Origin: Cubamyces lactineus
Taxonomy: Eukaryota; Basidiomycota; Agaricomycetes; Polyporales; Polyporaceae
Length of the DNA: 64,000 nucleotides
Direction: 5' to 3'
NCBI GenBank assembly: GCA_022376465.1
Contig: JACDTU010000003.1
Coordinates: forward strand, 1,240,001-1,304,000
The translations under genes and the position numbers were made by a program. Positions within the stretch are counted from its first letter, which is position 1; each line of letters begins with the position of its first letter. Below the pieces are notes generated by a model, which worked only from the letters and a program-made list of their open reading frames with translations, searched no databases and was not told the DNA's origin. Positions 1 to 10,427 of this stretch are shown here, in pieces.

Positions 1-272
1 ATGTAGAGTACGTGTAATAGAGCTGAAGCTATGCAGCGGATATTTTGCCGATATTGAGGGGATGGAGGAGGCGACCAAACAGGGCGCAACAGGCGAGGAT
101 CCCGCTGGGCCGCGTTGAGAGCGCCCTGATGAGGAGCTCTGGAGATCTTGTGCTTGCGTTCGGACTCCCACTGCTGCTACGTACTAGTCCTCGTCCTCTC
201 TCGCACGTCCGCCATCTCTGACTCTGACTCGTCCTCGGACGCGCTACGCGTCCCCCGGGCTCAGCTGCGAAT
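1..272. other. Left edge of window, upstream of first gene
   Basis: No gene is recognised here. It is the 5' flank of the Ser-rich protein gene that starts at 273; the last 100 bases are pyrimidine-rich, as basidiomycete promoters often are. An overlapping open frame from 148 runs out of frame with the real gene and has no protein-like features. Confidence 0.4.
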
Positions 273-2534
273 ATGTACTCCTCCGCCTATACCCCTCCCC
301 GCCGCGGCCACCGCAAACGCCTCTCCGCTCTACGCCTCTCCTCAGACTCGACTGTCACCACCCTCCCGGTCTACACCTCCCCACCCCGGACCAGGCTCCC
401 CGATCTCCCAGACATCCCCGCAGAGCAGCCCCCAGCGTACTCCGATAGCGCAGAAGAGGCAGACGAAGACACAGACCAGAGCGATTCCGACAACTTCTTC
501 GTCCCCAGCCCGCCCCCTTCTCTCCCCGTATCTCCTCGTCCCTCGGCAAGCACTCGCCGCTCACGCACCAGCGCCTCGTCGTCCTCGTTCTCATCCTCCT
601 CGCGCGGCCACAGGCGGAACCACAGCCTCGCCAACCTCAACGCCAACGACCCCTACCTCGACTCGCTCCTCGCGCGCAGCGTCCACGCGCTCGAGATGTC
701 CAACGCTCTCCTCCAATCCTCTATGTCCACCCAGACGAGCCTCTCTGCTGTGCTCGCAGATGATGCTGTCGCGGACCGCTCCCTCGAGCGCCGCGCGCAG
801 GCCTTGACGTCCCGCATACAGAGCAATCGTGATCTGCACGACTCGTGGCTCCAGGACCTCGACTCTATCTCCCGCGGCGTCGAAGGCCTCGTACGCGGAG
901 AGGACGATGATAGTGCTGTTGATGAGAGATTGAATGACGACGAAGATCATCGCGCACGGCTACCACCGCCGGAGCCGATCTCCCAGAGTTTACCCACAGG
1001 CGGGCTGTCTGAGCGCATCCAGCGGCGACAGGGCAGACGGGCGTCGCAGGACTTCCGCCAGGCGTCGAGTTCGTCAGGCGCGAGCCTCCAGTTGTCAGCG
1101 CACGACCGCAGTGCGTTCATCGCGCCTGCTCCTCGCGCTATCACCATGTACGTCGACTCGTCGGAGGCTGCGGACGCTATCGCGCTACCGTCGACGCTCG
1201 GAGTACGACCTACCTCGCGGCCTCCACCGACACCGCTGCCCGCCCAAACGTCGTTCTCGGCTGCGAGGACATCGGAGCCGGAGCCACCGCCACCAGCCGC
1301 GGAGGAGCCATCGCGCAGGGTAGTGGACATGCTCGCGTCGTTCGTTATGCCCCGGCCGGGCGCTGCAACGACATCGAACTCGGCCTCGTCCGTCTCGTCC
1401 TCCCCGTCGTCTTCTTCGGTGCTGCGCCGCCGCGACTCGAGCAGCAGCTCGATGACGATCAAGAGGCACCGGCCCTCGAAATCGCCTCCGCCGGCCCTGC
1501 AGATCGACACACCGTCCATGTCCGCATCGACGTCCAGTGCGTCGGGCAGCAGTTTGCGCTCGCGGTCGCTTACCCCAAGTCGAGGCTCACCAGTCGTGCG
1601 CCAGCCGCGCCCGCTCACTCCGCCTATCGAGGAGCTCTCGACGTCCTCGACCTCGTCCGACTCGCACACGCTGCACGTAGATCGCACCGTTGAGTCTCTG
1701 CGGCAGATCTTGGAGAGGCAGCAGCAGCGCGCCGCGGCCACAACTTCCTCGAAGGCATCGTCAACGACCGCGCCTACCCTCCCGCGTCCTGCACTCTTGT
1801 CGCCCCCCGCAGTCGCTCCGACATCAGGCACATCTAACGCGACCGCATCTGTCTCGCGGCTGTTTACCAAGGCGCGGCATACAACCTCGACTCGACCTCC
1901 TTCACCGCCGAAGCAATCGTCCATGAAGGGCCGCTCAGCACCCTCGACGCCCATCACATCCGCGACGCCTACGATCCCCGCCTCCCCTCATCCTGCACCA
2001 TCCCCATCCCCCTCGTTGCTCAACGTACCAGACGTATTCGGAGGTATGTTCGCAGGCGCTCGGAGCCGTCCCCCATCCTCCGGCGCGTCCACGCCCAAAC
2101 GCATCTCGTTCGCCGAGCCCCTGGAGCCATACTCGAGCTCGCGCGCGGGCCGAGACGGCGCGTCTGGGTCATCGAGCATGGGCCCGTCTGCCTTTGCGCG
2201 GTTCCGGTTCCGGTCGTCCGGGGGAGACGGGGATAAGGCGCGCGGGAGGAGCACGGCGACGAGGGCGAGGCGGAAAGGGAAGGGGAAGGCGCGCGCGAGG
2301 AGCACAGATGGCGCTGATCAGGGAGGGAGTGGGAGCGACGAGGAGAAGGCGGGGTGGTGGGCGAGCTGGTTGCTCGGGACCGGAAGTGGGAGCGGGGCGC
2401 GGGCGCGCTCGGAGGAGCGGTATGGGACGGTGTCGAGGGGTGCGGCGGGTATGAGTGCGGGGCTTGGGGTGGGCACGGGGGCGTGGGCGATGCGCCCGGG
2501 CTTTGGGAGTAGCTTGGAGGAGTGGGGGGCGTAG
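273..2534 (+). CDS. Uncharacterised Ser/Pro/Arg-rich protein
   Basis: A single uninterrupted frame of 753 codons from the ATG at 273 to a TAG. I do not recognise a named domain. Most of the protein is low-complexity and probably disordered: runs of Ser, SPS/TPP motifs and Arg-rich patches, many fitting proline-directed or basophilic kinase sites. One ordered-looking stretch at about residues 125-215 (LDSLLARSVHALEMSNALL and following) has regular hydrophobic spacing and probably forms helices. The C-terminal fifth is basic (RARRKGKGKARARS) and then Gly/Trp-rich (WWASWLLG), which could be an amphipathic membrane or protein contact. No signal peptide or transmembrane segment is obvious. The strong third-position C/G bias over the whole length argues for a real gene. 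It may be a fungal scaffold or regulatory protein, but that is only inference. Confidence 0.8.
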   Translation: MYSSAYTPPRRGHRKRLSALRLSSDSTVTTLPVYTSPPRTRLPDLPDIPAEQPPAYSDSAEEADEDTDQSDSDNFFVPSPPPSLPVSPRPSASTRRSRTSASSSSFSSSSRGHRRNHSLANLNANDPYLDSLLARSVHALEMSNALLQSSMSTQTSLSAVLADDAVADRSLERRAQALTSRIQSNRDLHDSWLQDLDSISRGVEGLVRGEDDDSAVDERLNDDEDHRARLPPPEPISQSLPTGGLSERIQRRQGRRASQDFRQASSSSGASLQLSAHDRSAFIAPAPRAITMYVDSSEAADAIALPSTLGVRPTSRPPPTPLPAQTSFSAARTSEPEPPPPAAEEPSRRVVDMLASFVMPRPGAATTSNSASSVSSSPSSSSVLRRRDSSSSSMTIKRHRPSKSPPPALQIDTPSMSASTSSASGSSLRSRSLTPSRGSPVVRQPRPLTPPIEELSTSSTSSDSHTLHVDRTVESLRQILERQQQRAAATTSSKASSTTAPTLPRPALLSPPAVAPTSGTSNATASVSRLFTKARHTTSTRPPSPPKQSSMKGRSAPSTPITSATPTIPASPHPAPSPSPSLLNVPDVFGGMFAGARSRPPSSGASTPKRISFAEPLEPYSSSRAGRDGASGSSSMGPSAFARFRFRSSGGDGDKARGRSTATRARRKGKGKARARSTDGADQGGSGSDEEKAGWWASWLLGTGSGSGARARSEERYGTVSRGAAGMSAGLGVGTGAWAMRPGFGSSLEEWGA

Positions 2535-2754
2535 CTGTCTTGGGCTTTGCGCCGTAGAGGCGAGGATAGAGGCTAGGGGTTGTTGCGGTGATCATGGTGG
2601 TTTCGAGAGGTGAGCGCCGTCTCATGGGTTTGTTTTTTACAGTCTAACAGTCGTTCGACAGCAGCATATACAGACCGACGATGGTATCGGACGGAACTGG
2701 ATCGTACCACGGATAGTCGGATAGCCGGAAGCTGGATAACTTATACCTTAACGC

Positions 2755-3183
2755 AACCGTCACGACTTGCCTTTCTCTCTCTTCTCTCACTCACTTTATC
2801 GCTTTTCTCGCGCTTGTTTGTCTTGAATACTAATGATCACGCTCGCTCACGACCGCCATCTATCTCCCTATCTATCCATCCTCTCTACCATCCCCATCCC
2901 CATCCTCATCCTCATCCCTCCCTTCCTCTCAATCTCCCTTCTGCTCTTCTCTCGCCGTTACACCGGTCCACTCCTTGTTCAAGTCTCATATCAACTATCT
3001 CCCGAGCATGCCATGCATATAGCATCCCACATTTCGCACACATTCCATCCTACCTATCCTCCCGCCTGTCTTGTATTCTACACAACACAGCAAACAGCAA
3101 ATCGCCCTCTTCTATCTCCCTTCCGGTGCGCCGCCTCCGTCAACACCACCAGTCGTTACATGATACCCCACCACATCGCATAA
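2755..3183. repeat. Pyrimidine-rich tract with CATCCC/CATCCT microsatellite
   Basis: About 430 bases strongly biased to C and T on the + strand. It includes a short tandem array of CATCCC and CATCCT units near 2890-2920. Open frames across it are low-complexity (Leu/Ser/Pro/His) and not protein-like. Pyrimidine tracts like this commonly mark basidiomycete promoters or 5' leaders, but no + strand gene was found directly downstream. Confidence 0.55.
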
Positions 3184-3512
3184 ATTGCAACCGTTCCTTT
3201 AGCATCCGCTTCTACTTTCATCCCCTGCTGATTCTGAACCCTCCATACCGCCTCCTGAACATTCCGAATCCGACTTGCCCCCTGTTTACAGCATAACGCA
3301 GATACTATCAATGCATGTAGAGTAGTCACCGCACACGCACGCTCGCTAGCTGGTCATGGCTCACATGTCAATGCACTGTATTCTTTCTCAGCTATAGCCA
3401 CAGGGATACCCTAAGTGGAAATCAAAGTTGAAGGAACGTAGGAATCACATCGGCTTGCAACCGCTCACTCGAACTCCTCTCGCCCACTAGAACTCGCAGC
3501 AACCTCCCCGAG
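3184..3512. other. Gap before the GDPD pseudogene
   Basis: No gene or RNA is recognised. The stretch lies 3' of the broken GDPD copy, which is on the minus strand. Confidence 0.4.
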
Positions 3513-4304
3513 CTAGTCCTGAAAGCGCTTGTAGCCAGGCATGGGCCTGTAATACCAGGGAGTCTCTGGTTTCAGCGGCTCGTATTGCGCCATGACACCT
3601 GCATAGTCATCTAGCAGGTGGCCAACCCAATGAGCAGTCGGCCGGAGGATTGCAAGCTCTCTGCTGCCAATAGAGAGAGAGCTTACCGTGGAGCTTCTGG
3701 CGCAGTTCTAGCCATTCTCCGGTCTTCTCTGTCAGGATGGCGGCCACCTCCAAGCGCACGCACTGAGAGCGTTGTCAGTGCTAAGACATCTCGGATTCCT
3801 GCTAGTGGGAACATGATCAGCAATACTTGCCTCGACCATTTGAGCAGGCTGCTTCACGCCCTATGCGACGACCGTCTTTCCGGCCGCATGGCACTTGTCT
3901 ACAAACCTAGGCAGAAGAATCAGCACGTCTGTGACTGCCTCTCACGCCTCGAAGCCAGTATACCGGTCGGCGCCGCACGCGCGCACACATACACATACTC
4001 ACTTCCTCCCCTCAAATCTCAACACCGGATAGTCGATCGCGAATACCATGCACTCATCCCAAAAGTTCCGCTCGCCGATCATCGTGCCCCACCCGACGTA
4101 CGCGCGCGGGCAGCGCGGCAGGGTCGCTTTGGCGTACTTGATGTCGAGCTGGGACCAGAAGCCGAGCAGGACGCGCGGCGCGAGCTGGGCCTCCCAGTCG
4201 GGGCCTCCGTGTGCGGCGAGTGCGGCGCGGAGGTTTTCGAAGAGCTCGGAGACTCTTTGGGCGATTCTGAGGTTGACGAGGAGCGTGATGTGTTGATGCT
4301 CGGG
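3513..4304 (-). pseudogene. Glycerophosphodiester phosphodiesterase pseudogene (5'-truncated, in-frame stop)
   Basis: The minus strand encodes a clear relative of the intact GDPD at 10428-11954. The first remaining exon (from 4304, after the same acceptor position as the intact gene) reads PEHQHITLLVNLRIAQRV and continues through APRVLLGFWSQLDIKYAKAT and FWDECMVFAIDYPVL. A GTGAGT..CTGCCTAG intron follows, then FVDKCHAAGKTVVA, and then a TAG stop at 3861-3863. The intact copy has Trp there (its VMAWTVN motif), so a TGG to TAG change ends the frame. The sequence beyond the stop still aligns (QPAQMVEA, then an exon with TEKTGEWLELRQKLHG, then a tail ending at 3513). The N-terminal half with the HRG and PENT catalytic motifs is missing; only a 13-base remnant of the upstream intron precedes 4304. 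The conserved splice sites suggest recent decay. Confidence 0.8.
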
Positions 4305-6089
4305 CTACGCAACGTACCGGCGTATCCAGCGTTCGTTCATCGCGGTTTGGGGAGGTGTTGTGGAGATGCAGATGAGGAGACCGTTGTGAGGCTCGGGACG
4401 CAATCGTACCGTACCTTCGCCAGGAGCGCTACTAACTCTGAAAACGTTGCCAGTGGTTGTTGGGGGCTCCTGCGTCGTCCTGACATGCGCTAATCCACCC
4501 TGCCCGTACCAATAATGGTCTGCAACTACACCTGAGTGATAGCGCCAGTCAGGGGTGCGAGCTGCCTAGGTTGAAAATCATAGCATACCTGTACCAGTCG
4601 TAACCCCCTTGAGGTCTGCAAGTTCGCATTGGCACAGGTCTTCTACAGTATCTGAGGACATCATCTGACACCTACTCGGAAGATAGGCGTGGATGATTTA
4701 CAGGAAACGATACTAGTGGCTGCGGATCCCAAGTAGCGGTGATTCAGAGTTGGTGATGCCTTCAGATGACAGACTGCGGTACCTCTAGCTTGTCCGACTG
4801 CGCAACTCGGCCTGTGGGCAGTTTTGAATGTCTATCATGGTCTATCTTGGCAGAACACATCTGGTGTGCATCTGCATCTAGTTGCTGATAGGGTGTACCA
4901 TGTACGGAGTGTCATCATCCATACTCCAAAGGGGAAAGACGAGGTGTGAAGTGCCAGTGAAAGATCATGACTAGTAGATTCCTAGTTCAGGACTATAGAA
5001 CGTTTTGGGCTCCGATTAAACACTATAGAGTATCGTATAAGTCAAGGTTGTTACTAAGCGAATTATCCGGAGAAGCTGGGTTCCGACCCTGAACCTGCTT
5101 GAAGCCGTATCCGCGCTGGCAACGGATATGTAGTCCTAGTCGACTTCCAAGCCTGTTTGAGCAAGGAATGCGAGGCACCGCCCCTCGTGGCTCAACTCGA
5201 GATTACTACTACGCTCTCCGCATGGGGTCATGACACCGATGCGCAAGCGCTTAACCGCTATACTCGTGCGCCAGGAGATCAGTCGTACTAGAACGGCTTC
5301 AACGCAATGCCGTAGAATGCGACACTCGATGCAAGGACCTTTTTCAGCATGCAAGTCGTCCAATCAATCGTCATGGCAATTGGCGGTACTACTTATGGGC
5401 TGAACGCTAGACGATCATGTCATAGCGCCACGACGGTCCCGTGTTAAACTCGTTGTAACGATCTCAACATCTGTCACTCTACTGACCATCTTCTAGGGCC
5501 CATACAATACACACACACCTCGCCAGCCTCTCGTTGCGCGGATTATCTGTCAGTGACAAGCAAGCACCTGTAGACCGGTCGCAAGCATCCACTGTTGTCC
5601 TGTATCGAAACTGTCAAACCACGAATAGTGACAGAATCATACAGTATCCACGGCACTTGATGATGGTCGAGACGCTCGCAAACACTTCGCTTCTCCTCGT
5701 GTCTTGTTGATCCAATTGTGTTGTTTGAACGGTTCTGGCCGACATGGTCGGTTTCATGCTGCTGATCCCTGCAGGACGTATCCGACTACTGTCCGACCGG
5801 CGGGAAGATCAAACGACGGAAAGGGTCTTATAGCTATTTTCTCCTTGGAGTACTAACGACGGGCAGCAACGGTTCAGGGATACAAGCTTTTCACCAATTT
5901 ACTTACTTTCGCCATCTCTGGTCCGCTTGGGCTCAAGTGATGCATCCAAGGGACTGGGATTTCGCTGCTATCCCAACGCTGCTGGCTGGCGTCCTACAAA
6001 ACCCCTCAGGCCTCCCTTTTCTCAGTAAGTCCTTGGCTTGCCCCCCTGCTAGTCTTACCCTGCGGATACCTTCCAGACGACAGTCATCA
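4305..6089. other. 1.8-kb intergenic stretch, no recognised gene
   Basis: The right flank of the GDPD pseudogene and the promoter side of the first membrane-protein gene. A 75-codon minus-strand frame at 5136-5363 and the matching + strand frame show no recognisable motif, and the + frame is broken by stops. AT content is a little higher than in the flanking genes. No tRNA or other RNA is seen. Confidence 0.45.
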
Positions 6090-7421
6090 ATGTCGATCTG
6101 CGAGAACACGGTTCAAGTCGACGATTTCGAGCCAAGTATCGTGTACTCGGGTCCGTGGCAGGCATTCCATGACAAGACATATGGCATCAATGGGACGGGG
6201 CACGTCGCCACGCGCACAGGGCTCAGCGCAAACTTCAAATTCAATGGTACGTCAGACCTGTCTCACGCTTCAGCTTCCAGCTCTCCGTATATCTAAGTCG
6301 AGGGCGTGGTGCTGACGTCCGTCTGCCCAGGCTCATGCCTCATAGTCAAAGGGATCGTCGGTGTAGGCGGGACTAGGCCGATGCCCCCAACGACGTTCAT
6401 TTTGGATGGAAACTTCGAGCAAATTAACACTTCTGCTACCATCGGAGAACCGTTCTCCTTAGCATCCCAGTACGCGTCTGCGGTGTTGTACGCTGCTAGC
6501 ACTATGACCGAGGGCCCGCACGAACTCATCATCACAAATCTTGACGGGAACGACAAGACTCCACTCGTCTTGGATGCATTCTTTTACACTCCGTTAGAAC
6601 CCCAGCGAGAGTCGTTCAACACGACCGCTTCGTCCAGTAGGTCCAGTGCGATGTCTTCAATAATCACAAGCTCACGGGTGTGGCATGCGCATCAGGCACG
6701 ATAATCACAACGTCCGTCTCTCACTGGCAGCCTTCTCCCGCTGACACATCCTCATCAATACCCTCGCATTCGGTCTCACCCATCTCCTCCTCTAGCTCGC
6801 CACCCCACTCCAAGACGCTGGCGATTGTCGGTGGAGTCATAGGGGCTATCTGTTTCCTCTTGCTCGTCATCTTCGGCTACGTCGCATGGAGGCGCTTGTC
6901 CCGTAGGCACAGAAACGAAGATCACGTAGTGTCCGGTGCGCACCGCTCCAATCTCAGTGGTTATCCAGGTTCTGATCCGCCCGACCGTATGCGTCTCTCA
7001 CGTAGATGTCCGTCCGTTCGCCTCGTGGCATGTAGACGACCTTCCAGTACAGACACACACATACATACAGACACAGATACAGGTGCGAGCACCGGATACT
7101 TCTCCGGTCATTGCAGCCGGTGGCAACATGTCTCCGTCTGGCCCAGAACCTGCAGCAGCAAGCACAAGGAGGAAACAGACGTTCACGCTGCAGCCCAACG
7201 TGTCCGCCGGGTCCGTGTCCAGCCCTGCACACCGCCACGCCCCGCCGCCTGAGGCAGGTTCGAGTGCGCTGCAGCAAGCACCCACCCCAGTTCACTACGA
7301 GCATGTACAAGCCGCTGGAAGCCCGAGTCCCCCTAGTCCCCCTAGTCCACGGCGGAACTGGCTACCCCAGATCGAGGACTGCTATGATCTAAGCGTTCAG
7401 CCACCAAAATACACGCCCTGA
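6090..7421 (+). CDS. Single-pass membrane protein, VDD-ectodomain family (copy 1)
   Basis: A four-exon gene. The start chosen is MSICEN at 6090, because family members begin just before the VDD motif; the frame is open for 51 more codons upstream but those are not conserved with copy 2. The ectodomain (VQVDDFEPSIVYSGPW, then GSCLIVKGIVGVGG, TFILDG, and HELIITNLDGND) has the pattern of a secreted beta-sandwich, galactose-binding-like module common in Agaricomycete receptor-like proteins. A Ser/Thr-rich stalk follows, then one membrane helix (AIVGGVIGAICFLLLVIFGY), a basic stop-transfer (WRRLSRRHR) and a Pro-rich cytoplasmic tail ending QPPKYTP. Introns are near 6246-6330, 6620-6752 and 6931-7003. 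No classical signal peptide is visible, so the helix may act as the anchor. The ligand is unknown. Copy 2 lies about 1 kb downstream. Confidence 0.75.
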
Positions 7422-8368
7422 ACTCCGCCTGCCTGTATGTCAGTGGTACCTGCAGGCTTGACTTACAAGTCACCCTTCTCGGTCCGCTGTGCGGTCCGTG
7501 CCCGCAAGGCTCATCGTCCATGCCCACACGCTGTCTCCGCTTGTCTCCGCCGGCTTACTACCGTCCATTCCCTCGAATCCTTTGGGTCTTCCTATGTTCC
7601 CTCGCTGTGCTAGAAATTGGTCAACGCTACGTTCCCCAACTTGCTTGGTTTTCTTCGTTCGTTAATATACTACTATCATTCTCTGCAGTACCATGCCTTT
7701 ACCATGACTCAGTGTCGCTAGCTACCGCTTGCAATTAATCGTGAACCTCCGGAATGTCCGCGCTGCACTGGCAACACCTCAGCATATCACCATCCACACA
7801 AGCTATCAGTAGCAAGTGAGCGCGGTAGACCAGTGGCGGGGAAAACGATCTTCGTGGAACGGGATTGTTATCTGACAAAATCAGGCGGAATCAGTCAGTG
7901 CACGCAGCACATGTTTACCGGCTCAGGCTTTATCTAGTGTCGTAAGCCTGGTCCTCCTTGATCCACACACCATGTTGTTTGCGGGCGTTTACGACGGTGG
8001 TGAGCGGTTTCGGTGGTTTCACCTTGCTGATCCCGACCGCTACCCGGCAGGGGCGATCAATCGACGGGAAATGGTCTTCTAGTTGATTTCTCCGTTGCGT
8101 AATGGCAACGGACAGGGACGGTGAGGGCGCGGGCGCGGGCAGACAAGCTTCTCACCGAGTTACTCATCCTTGCTCCCTCTGGTCCGACTGGGCCACAGTG
8201 CATCTGGGAGTCTACGCGACATCCTGCTGCTGCTACCGCGAAGCCACTTCCAGGCTTCTCAGACGACTCTTCTCAACTGAGAGCACCACTTCTCTGGCTT
8301 GTACTCGGAGGCCTACTAGCCTGATCTTGCGGATACGCTCCGGACGACAGTTACCGCAAGAGAGATCA
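7422..8368. other. Spacer between the tandem membrane-protein genes
   Basis: Presumed 3' end of copy 1 and promoter of copy 2. The sequence shortly upstream of each copy is alike (a TTTCAC-rich segment and then a run towards CGGATAC..CCGGACGACAG), so the duplicated unit probably includes promoter DNA. No other gene is seen. Confidence 0.45.
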
Positions 8369-9644
8369 ATGTCGATCTGCGAGAACAGCGTGCAAGTCGA
8401 CGATTTTGACCCCAATATCGTGTACTCCGGGCCCTGGCAGGCGTTCCATGACCAGACATACGGTTACAACGGGACGCGACACGTCGCGACGCGTACGGGG
8501 CTCAGCGCGAACTTCAAATTCAACGGTATGTCCATCTTACATACCCCATTCCCTGACCTAATCAGCGATCCTGAGTACTGACTTCCGTTTGCCCAGGCTC
8601 ATGCCTCATAGTTCAGGGGATAATAGGAGCGGGCGGGAGCGTCCCGATGCCCCCGACGACGTTCATCCTCGACGGACACTTCACGCAAGTGAACACCTCC
8701 GTCACAATCGGAGAGCCATTCGCCAAGGCCCCGCAGTACGCGTCCGCGGTGCTGTACATCGCCACGACCATCTCGGTGGGCCCGCACGAGCTCATCATCA
8801 CGAACCTCGATGGAAACGACGACACGCCGCTCATTTTGGACAAGTTTGTGTACACCCCGCTGGATAGTGATCCGCAGACCGCGTCGAACGCGTCGACTTC
8901 GTCTGGTGCGTGTTCCCAGCCCGACCTGCGTCGACGACTTGGACTAACTGCCGGTTTTGCACTCAGTCGCCCCAACATCCTCCTCTAAAACCTCTTCGAG
9001 TGTCGCATCCTCATCAGCACCATCGCATCGGACTTCGCCCGTCTCCGCCGAGTCCAGCTCGTCCTCCTCGCACTCCAAGACGCCAGCAATTGTGGGCGGG
9101 GTCGTGGGGGCCGTCTGCTTTCTCCTGCTCGCTGCTCTCGGCTATGTCGCGTGGCGAAGACGCTACACCCGGTTCTTCTTCCGCAGAGACAAGAACGGGG
9201 AGGACGTCGTATCCGGTGCGTACCCTGTCCTCGATCTCAACCACTCTACAGGTTCCTTGCTGACTGATCGTATACATGTGGTCACGCTATGTAGACATCC
9301 GTCCGTTCGCTGCATGGCGCGGAGATGCCCCTCAAGCCCAGACACAAGCCCCAAGCGATACTGCCGCCACCTCACCTGGTAATCCACCTCCGACGTCTGG
9401 TACACCAGTCACAGGCCCGAGGGAAAAGCAGCTGTTCACACTCCAGCCGAACGCGTCCGCCCAGCTCGCATCCGGCTCTGCACACGGCGGCACGCCGCCA
9501 TCTGAGCCAAGTTCGAGTGCTCTGCAACAAGCAGCTCCACCTGTTGCCTATGGGCACGCTGGCGCCGGGCCACAGCATGATTGGCCACCTCCGATCGAGG
9601 ACTTCTACGACCCCAAAGCCCTGCCGCCAGAGTACACGCCCTAG
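8369..9644 (+). CDS. Single-pass membrane protein, VDD-ectodomain family (copy 2)
   Basis: A close paralog of the gene at 6090-7421 with the same exon plan: MSICENSVQVDDFDPNIVYS, an intron near 8526-8596, GSCLIVQGIIGAGGSVPMPP, TFILDGHF, HELIITNLDGNDDTP, a Ser-rich stalk, one helix (AIVGGVVGAVCFLLLAALGY), a basic flank (WRRRYTRFFFRRDKNGED), and a Pro-rich tail ending LPPEYTP. The tail segment DIRPFAAWRGDAPQAQTQ lacks the Thr/His/Ile insert found in copy 1. All exon joins keep frame and I see no damage, so both copies look functional. Upstream of 8369 the frame stays open to 8102 but is not conserved with copy 1, so I place the start at 8369. The likely role is a cell-surface sensor or adhesion protein (inference only). 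Confidence 0.75.
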
Positions 9645-10427
9645 ACCTGATCTTTTCATCAATCGACCGCCTTGCTGTATATCCTACCCATACTACGCAC
9701 GCTCAGGCTGCTTCCGTTCGCCCTTGTCCCATCCACATTCATTCGTCCCCTCTCCTCGGATTTCCACACATTCTCTCCTCCATCTTTGGTTTGCACATAC
9801 TTCCTAAGTTTGGCTTCCAGCACTCACTCGTTCGTTACTAGTACTGTACCACTATCGTTGTCTCCCGCCAGGTGTTACTAATAGCCAGTCGTAGCTCACG
9901 GAGTATCACGAAAGTGGCCTCAACACGGGTCCGCAAGTTATGATGAAGCAGCAGAACGATGCAGAGAATGGTGCAGCGAAGGGTCAATGTACACGGCAAG
10001 TACAACGCATTACATCTGGAAAGACGCTAGTAAGTATGTAGGTGAATAGACGGGAGAGCGCGGGCGATTATCCAAGGACGAGAAAACTCGACTCTAGGGG
10101 ATGGCGACACAGGTATGTAGGTGATAGTGGTAGTGGTAGGGCGAAGGGATAGCTCTATGGGTGAGGCAGTCGGGACGCGGAGTCGATAGCGGATGACGAA
10201 TGAGGTGCGGAAATGGGAGAGACGACATAAAACCCAGCACGAAGCCCCAGAAAGTAAGATGCGAGGAGTACGAAGGTAGAAGGGAAGAGCAGTGAGACGG
10301 GAAAAAGCGACAGAGTGGTGACGACGGAATCTTCTATGCGCGAATCAAAGAGAAATGCGTCTAATCAAGAAACGGGGAGAAGAGAATTTGAAAGGTGCAC
10401 GTTCCAGAGGCCCATGGGATTTCGAGC
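9645..10427. other. Convergent spacer between membrane protein copy 2 and GDPD
   Basis: 3' flanks of two converging genes. The right half is purine-rich on the + strand, meaning pyrimidine-rich on the GDPD sense strand. No gene, RNA or strong terminator signal is recognised. Confidence 0.4.

Noticed and set aside
947..1957. 336-codon minus frame over the Ser-rich gene
   Set aside because: It is an antisense frame of a low-complexity GC-rich exon; the + frame is longer and has an ATG and stop with a protein-like core.
3618..4493. 291-codon + strand frame over the GDPD pseudogene
   Set aside because: It is the antisense shadow of the minus-strand GDPD exons.
5136..5363. 75-codon minus frame as a small gene
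   Set aside because: No motif, and the other strand has an equally protein-like frame broken by stops.
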